Source: Candidatus Babelota bacterium
Lineage (GTDB): Bacteria > JAGOBX01
Length of the DNA: 8,517 nt
Direction: 5' to 3'
NCBI GenBank assembly: GCA_017999075.1
Contig: JAGOBX010000134.1
Coordinates: 1 to 8,517 of the forward strand
Shown here piece after piece: positions 5,706-8,517 of this stretch. Each line of letters starts with the position of its first letter. Position 1 is the stretch's first letter. The notes under the pieces were generated by a model that was not told the origin of the DNA, did not search any database, and saw only the letters and a list, made by a program, of their open reading frames with translations. Position numbers and translations under genes: made by a program.

Positions 5706-8517
5706 ATGAAAAAAAATATGAAAAAAATAATATTGAATTTATTCGACCGGCTTCTTCACTCAATGGAAATAAGAAAAGAGGAAGCTCCTAAAGTATTTAT
5801 CCTGCTTGGATTATGCATACCCATGGGGTTATCTATGGTTTTGGCATACAGCGTTACTAATTCTGTATTTAATACTGAAGTAGGACCTGATTATCTTCCT
5901 TATATGTATCTTGTAATAGGTTTATTACAGCTGCCTCTTCTATTCGGGTTAAACAATTTTGTGAATAAAAAAAATATTTATCGCTCCACGAAAACAACTT
6001 TAATTATTTCAATGATAATAATTTTAGTTAACTGGATTCTTTTTGAACAAAATGATTTCAGTAAGAGTTCCGGAGTTTTACTGAAAAATATTATTATAGC
6101 ATTTATTTTTATTTCCACATTTATATCAATATATTTAGTGAATTTTTTGATTTGGATAATAGCTTCGGAAATGTTTACAATACGCGAAAGCAAACGCCTC
6201 CTTGCTCATTTGTCCGGAGGTTATTACATAGGCGTTGTTGTCGGCGGTCTTGCTTTATCAGCTGTTATAGGATATATCGGAATTAACTGGATATATTTTT
6301 CAACCATCATATTTTTGGGAATAGCTGTATACTTATTGAATTTATTGAATGAAAAATACATGAAAATTTTAATTGATGGAGCTGAGCATGAAAAAATAAC
6401 AGTTTCTGAAAGTTATAGTTATCTGAAAGATTCTAAATATTCAAAACTTGTAATATTTCTGTTTATAATGTTTAACCTTTTGAGATGTTTCTTTTTGTTT
6501 CAGTTCAATATTGCTGCAGAGTATAAATATCCTGATACTGCAGATCTTACCCAATACTTTGGTTTTTATGAATCGCTTAACGCCGCTGTTTCCATAATTA
6601 TAACCTTTTTCTTTATAAATAAAATTATTTTGTATTTAGGCGTATGGAACACTATGATTCTTTTAGGTTCAGGGTTTACCGCCACTTTTTTTATTGTAAT
6701 GACAAAAGACGTTAATATTTATCTTTTATCTATTGGGGCTTTACTGAACGAATGTCTGTATTATCTTGTAATGCCGCCTCTTCATACTCTTGTTTTCAAA
6801 CCTGTAAATTTAAGAATACGAACCGCAATAATGTCTATGTCCAATCTTATTAGCGAATCTCTCGGCCAAATTTTAAGTTTTGTTTTCGGATTATTAATTA
6901 CGTGGAAAATCCTTGATTTTTTTGATTTTTCGGTTTTTTCTATAGTTATTTCTCTGATTATCAGTTTAATTTTGATTTATTCGAAAAAAGAATATATTAA
7001 AATACTTTCAGAAGCTATTAAATCTAAAAATACTGATATTTTTGAGCATTCTAATGAATTGTTCGGTAGTATTCAAAAATCAATAAATTCGTCTTTTATT
7101 CAGGAAATTTTCAAATCTTCTGATCCGGATGTTATTAAAACATCTCTTCAGTTTATTCAAAATATAAAGAATCCGGAAATAATAAAATTTTTGATGCCGT
7201 TATTAAATTCGCCTGACAGTGAAATTAAAGCTCATGCAATAGGAGCTCTAGGAAATTTTGATAATCTGGATGAAAATATAATAGAAAATATTCATAATAT
7301 GTTTGATGACACTAATTACAAAGTACGAGCTAATGCTATTATTGTTTTAAATAGAAAAGGAATTGACAAATTTAACAGTCAGGCTGAAGTAATACTTGAG
7401 GAAATGATAGGTTCTGATTCTATAGAAAGAAAAATTGTTGCTATAGAAACAATAAGCGTTATAAAATTGCCGAAGCTTCAACAAAAAATACTTGATTTTA
7501 TCAAAGATGACAATTTTTCTATAAGAAAATCAGCTATAACAGCAGTTTCTCTCATTTATAATTATATACCTCAAAAAGATTATGAACAGGTTATTTCAAA
7601 TTTAGTGGAATTGTTAAATGAACCTGATGATGTTATAAGAAGTGAAGCTGTAAATACACTGTCTGTAATTGGTAAAAATAATATTGATTTGTTTGCTAAA
7701 ATGCTTACTTCGAAAAATGTTCTTGAATGGGAATCTGCAGTAGAACTTCTTGCGCGCTGGCAATCAAACGATAACTATGATTATATGGTTTCAAGCGCTT
7801 TGATTCATATTAAAGAAATTTTTGAAAATATTATTTCAATGCGCGAACTTAAAAAAATACCGTTTTCAGATGCTGTTGAACCTTTGCTGAATAGGCTTGA
7901 AAATAATAATGAGATTATTATGAGAGTTATATTCAGAATTTTTTCGATTAAAAGCGACAGGACAATAATAAACACTCTTAAAATTCAATTATACAACAGC
8001 GATAAGAATATACGTATGAATGCTATAGAAACTCTGGAAAATGTAGCCGACCAGAAAATAGTCAAAGGAATTATTCCAGTATTTGAATTTACTGAACAGT
8101 CGGAAATAATTGAAGCGGCTAAAAAATTATGGAAACTCGAAGAAGTTAAATATCAGAAAACTTTAATAGATTTGTTGCACGATAATGATCCTTGGGCCAG
8201 AGCCTGCAGTGCTTATATAATGGGAGAATTGAGTCATAATGATTTTGAAAAACCTTTAAAAAATTATCTTGATACGTATAATCAAAAATTGAGTTCTATT
8301 AAATCTGAAACAAATTCAGAACGCTCTGAGCAGAAACTTCAAAACTTTATAAATGAAAACTTTTTGGTGTGTGAAAATATAAAAATAGCTTTGCAAAATA
8401 TTGAAACATTGAAAAAATTGTTATTTGAGGAGGATTTTATTATGCCTGAAAAATCAGACCTTCTGCCTTTAATGGAACGCATTATTTTTTTGAAAAAAAT
8501 TCCTATTTTTTCACGGC
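5706..8517 (+). CDS. ATP/ADP-translocase-like transporter with HEAT repeats and a probable cyclic-nucleotide-binding domain (partial, runs off the right edge)
   Basis: I translated this by hand: 937 codons are open without a stop to the window edge. Residues about 30-425 form a polytopic membrane domain with roughly 12 hydrophobic helices. WIIASEMFTIRESKRLLAHL (150-169) followed by SGGYYIGVVVGG resembles the NTT nucleotide-transporter block, and RIRTAIMSMSNLISESLGQI occupies the matching place in the second half. From about 440 to 860 come HEAT-type helical repeats, for example DSEIKAHAIGALGNF, NYKVRANAIIVL, FSIRKSAITAV, DVIRSEAVNTL and KNIRMNAIETL. The last residues, LMERIIFLKKIPIFSR, look like the start of a cyclic-nucleotide-binding domain that continues outside. 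This order is known in bacterial Npt1/Npt2-like proteins; the transported substrate is unknown. The start is 8 nt after the DUF2156 stop and lacks a Shine-Dalgarno sequence. Met5 (5718) is an alternative start. An internal ribosome-binding site precedes Met913. Confidence 0.8.
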   Translation, partial: MKKNMKKIILNLFDRLLHSMEIRKEEAPKVFILLGLCIPMGLSMVLAYSVTNSVFNTEVGPDYLPYMYLVIGLLQLPLLFGLNNFVNKKNIYRSTKTTLIISMIIILVNWILFEQNDFSKSSGVLLKNIIIAFIFISTFISIYLVNFLIWIIASEMFTIRESKRLLAHLSGGYYIGVVVGGLALSAVIGYIGINWIYFSTIIFLGIAVYLLNLLNEKYMKILIDGAEHEKITVSESYSYLKDSKYSKLVIFLFIMFNLLRCFFLFQFNIAAEYKYPDTADLTQYFGFYESLNAAVSIIITFFFINKIILYLGVWNTMILLGSGFTATFFIVMTKDVNIYLLSIGALLNECLYYLVMPPLHTLVFKPVNLRIRTAIMSMSNLISESLGQILSFVFGLLITWKILDFFDFSVFSIVISLIISLILIYSKKEYIKILSEAIKSKNTDIFEHSNELFGSIQKSINSSFIQEIFKSSDPDVIKTSLQFIQNIKNPEIIKFLMPLLNSPDSEIKAHAIGALGNFDNLDENIIENIHNMFDDTNYKVRANAIIVLNRKGIDKFNSQAEVILEEMIGSDSIERKIVAIETISVIKLPKLQQKILDFIKDDNFSIRKSAITAVSLIYNYIPQKDYEQVISNLVELLNEPDDVIRSEAVNTLSVIGKNNIDLFAKMLTSKNVLEWESAVELLARWQSNDNYDYMVSSALIHIKEIFENIISMRELKKIPFSDAVEPLLNRLENNNEIIMRVIFRIFSIKSDRTIINTLKIQLYNSDKNIRMNAIETLENVADQKIVKGIIPVFEFTEQSEIIEAAKKLWKLEEVKYQKTLIDLLHDNDPWARACSAYIMGELSHNDFEKPLKNYLDTYNQKLSSIKSETNSERSEQKLQNFINENFLVCENIKIALQNIETLKKLLFEEDFIMPEKSDLLPLMERIIFLKKIPIFSR
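8427..8444 (+). promoter_or_regulatory. Possible internal ribosome-binding site and in-frame ATG before the cNMP domain
   Basis: GAGGAGG (8427-8433) lies 8 nt before an ATG (8442-8444) in the same frame as the transporter, at Met913. This is a better initiation signal than that of the full-length gene. It could make a short free cyclic-nucleotide-binding protein. The bases also simply encode Glu-Glu-Asp, so chance is possible. Confidence 0.4.

Noticed and set aside
5978-6193. Minus-strand open frame inside the transporter gene
   Set aside because: It is antisense to well-supported membrane helices and rich in Ile and Lys, as expected by chance.

Overview
This AT-rich window (about 30% GC by eye) is densely coding and comes from a bacterium. 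Two genes look like lipopolysaccharide heptose-activation enzymes, which points to a Gram-negative cell envelope. The one clear promoter region uses ordinary sigma-70 boxes (TTGACA/TATAAT), which argues against Bacteroidota. The lineage cannot be fixed from the sequence. A low-GC member of Elusimicrobiota/Endomicrobia, Spirochaetota or a similar phylum would fit, but that is only a guess.

Layout. The window splits around a divergent promoter region at about 4621-4782. To the left, four genes run on the minus strand. In order of transcription they are a membrane-anchored sensor with HAMP and PP2C/SpoIIE phosphatase domains (4620-3043), an RfaE1-type heptose-7-phosphate kinase (2999-1986), a single-chain fusion of an RfaE2-type adenylyltransferase and a family-2 glycosyltransferase (1914-721), and the C-terminal half of a split transketolase (713 to beyond the left edge). 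To the right, two genes run on the plus strand: a DUF2156 protein related to the phosphatidylglycerol lysyltransferase catalytic domain (4783-5697), and a very long open frame from 5706 to the right edge. The long frame encodes an ATP/ADP-translocase-like membrane domain, then HEAT repeats, then the start of what looks like a cyclic-nucleotide-binding domain.

How the genes may work together. The left block reads as a surface-sugar locus. Transketolase can make sedoheptulose-7-phosphate, the heptose precursor. The kinase and adenylyltransferase would activate the sugar, and the fused glycosyltransferase would pass it on, perhaps to a lipid carrier. A signalling phosphatase heads this block. 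The right block pairs a possible lipid- or peptide-modifying acyltransferase with a transporter that appears to carry its own regulatory module. Back-to-back promoters with -35 boxes only 10 bp apart could make the two blocks compete for transcription.

Most notable observations: the adenylyltransferase-glycosyltransferase fusion, the transporter-HEAT-cNMP architecture with an internal ribosome-binding site just before its last domain, and a terminator-shaped hairpin in antisense orientation inside the kinase gene. No tRNA, rRNA, CRISPR array, insertion sequence or other mobile element was seen.
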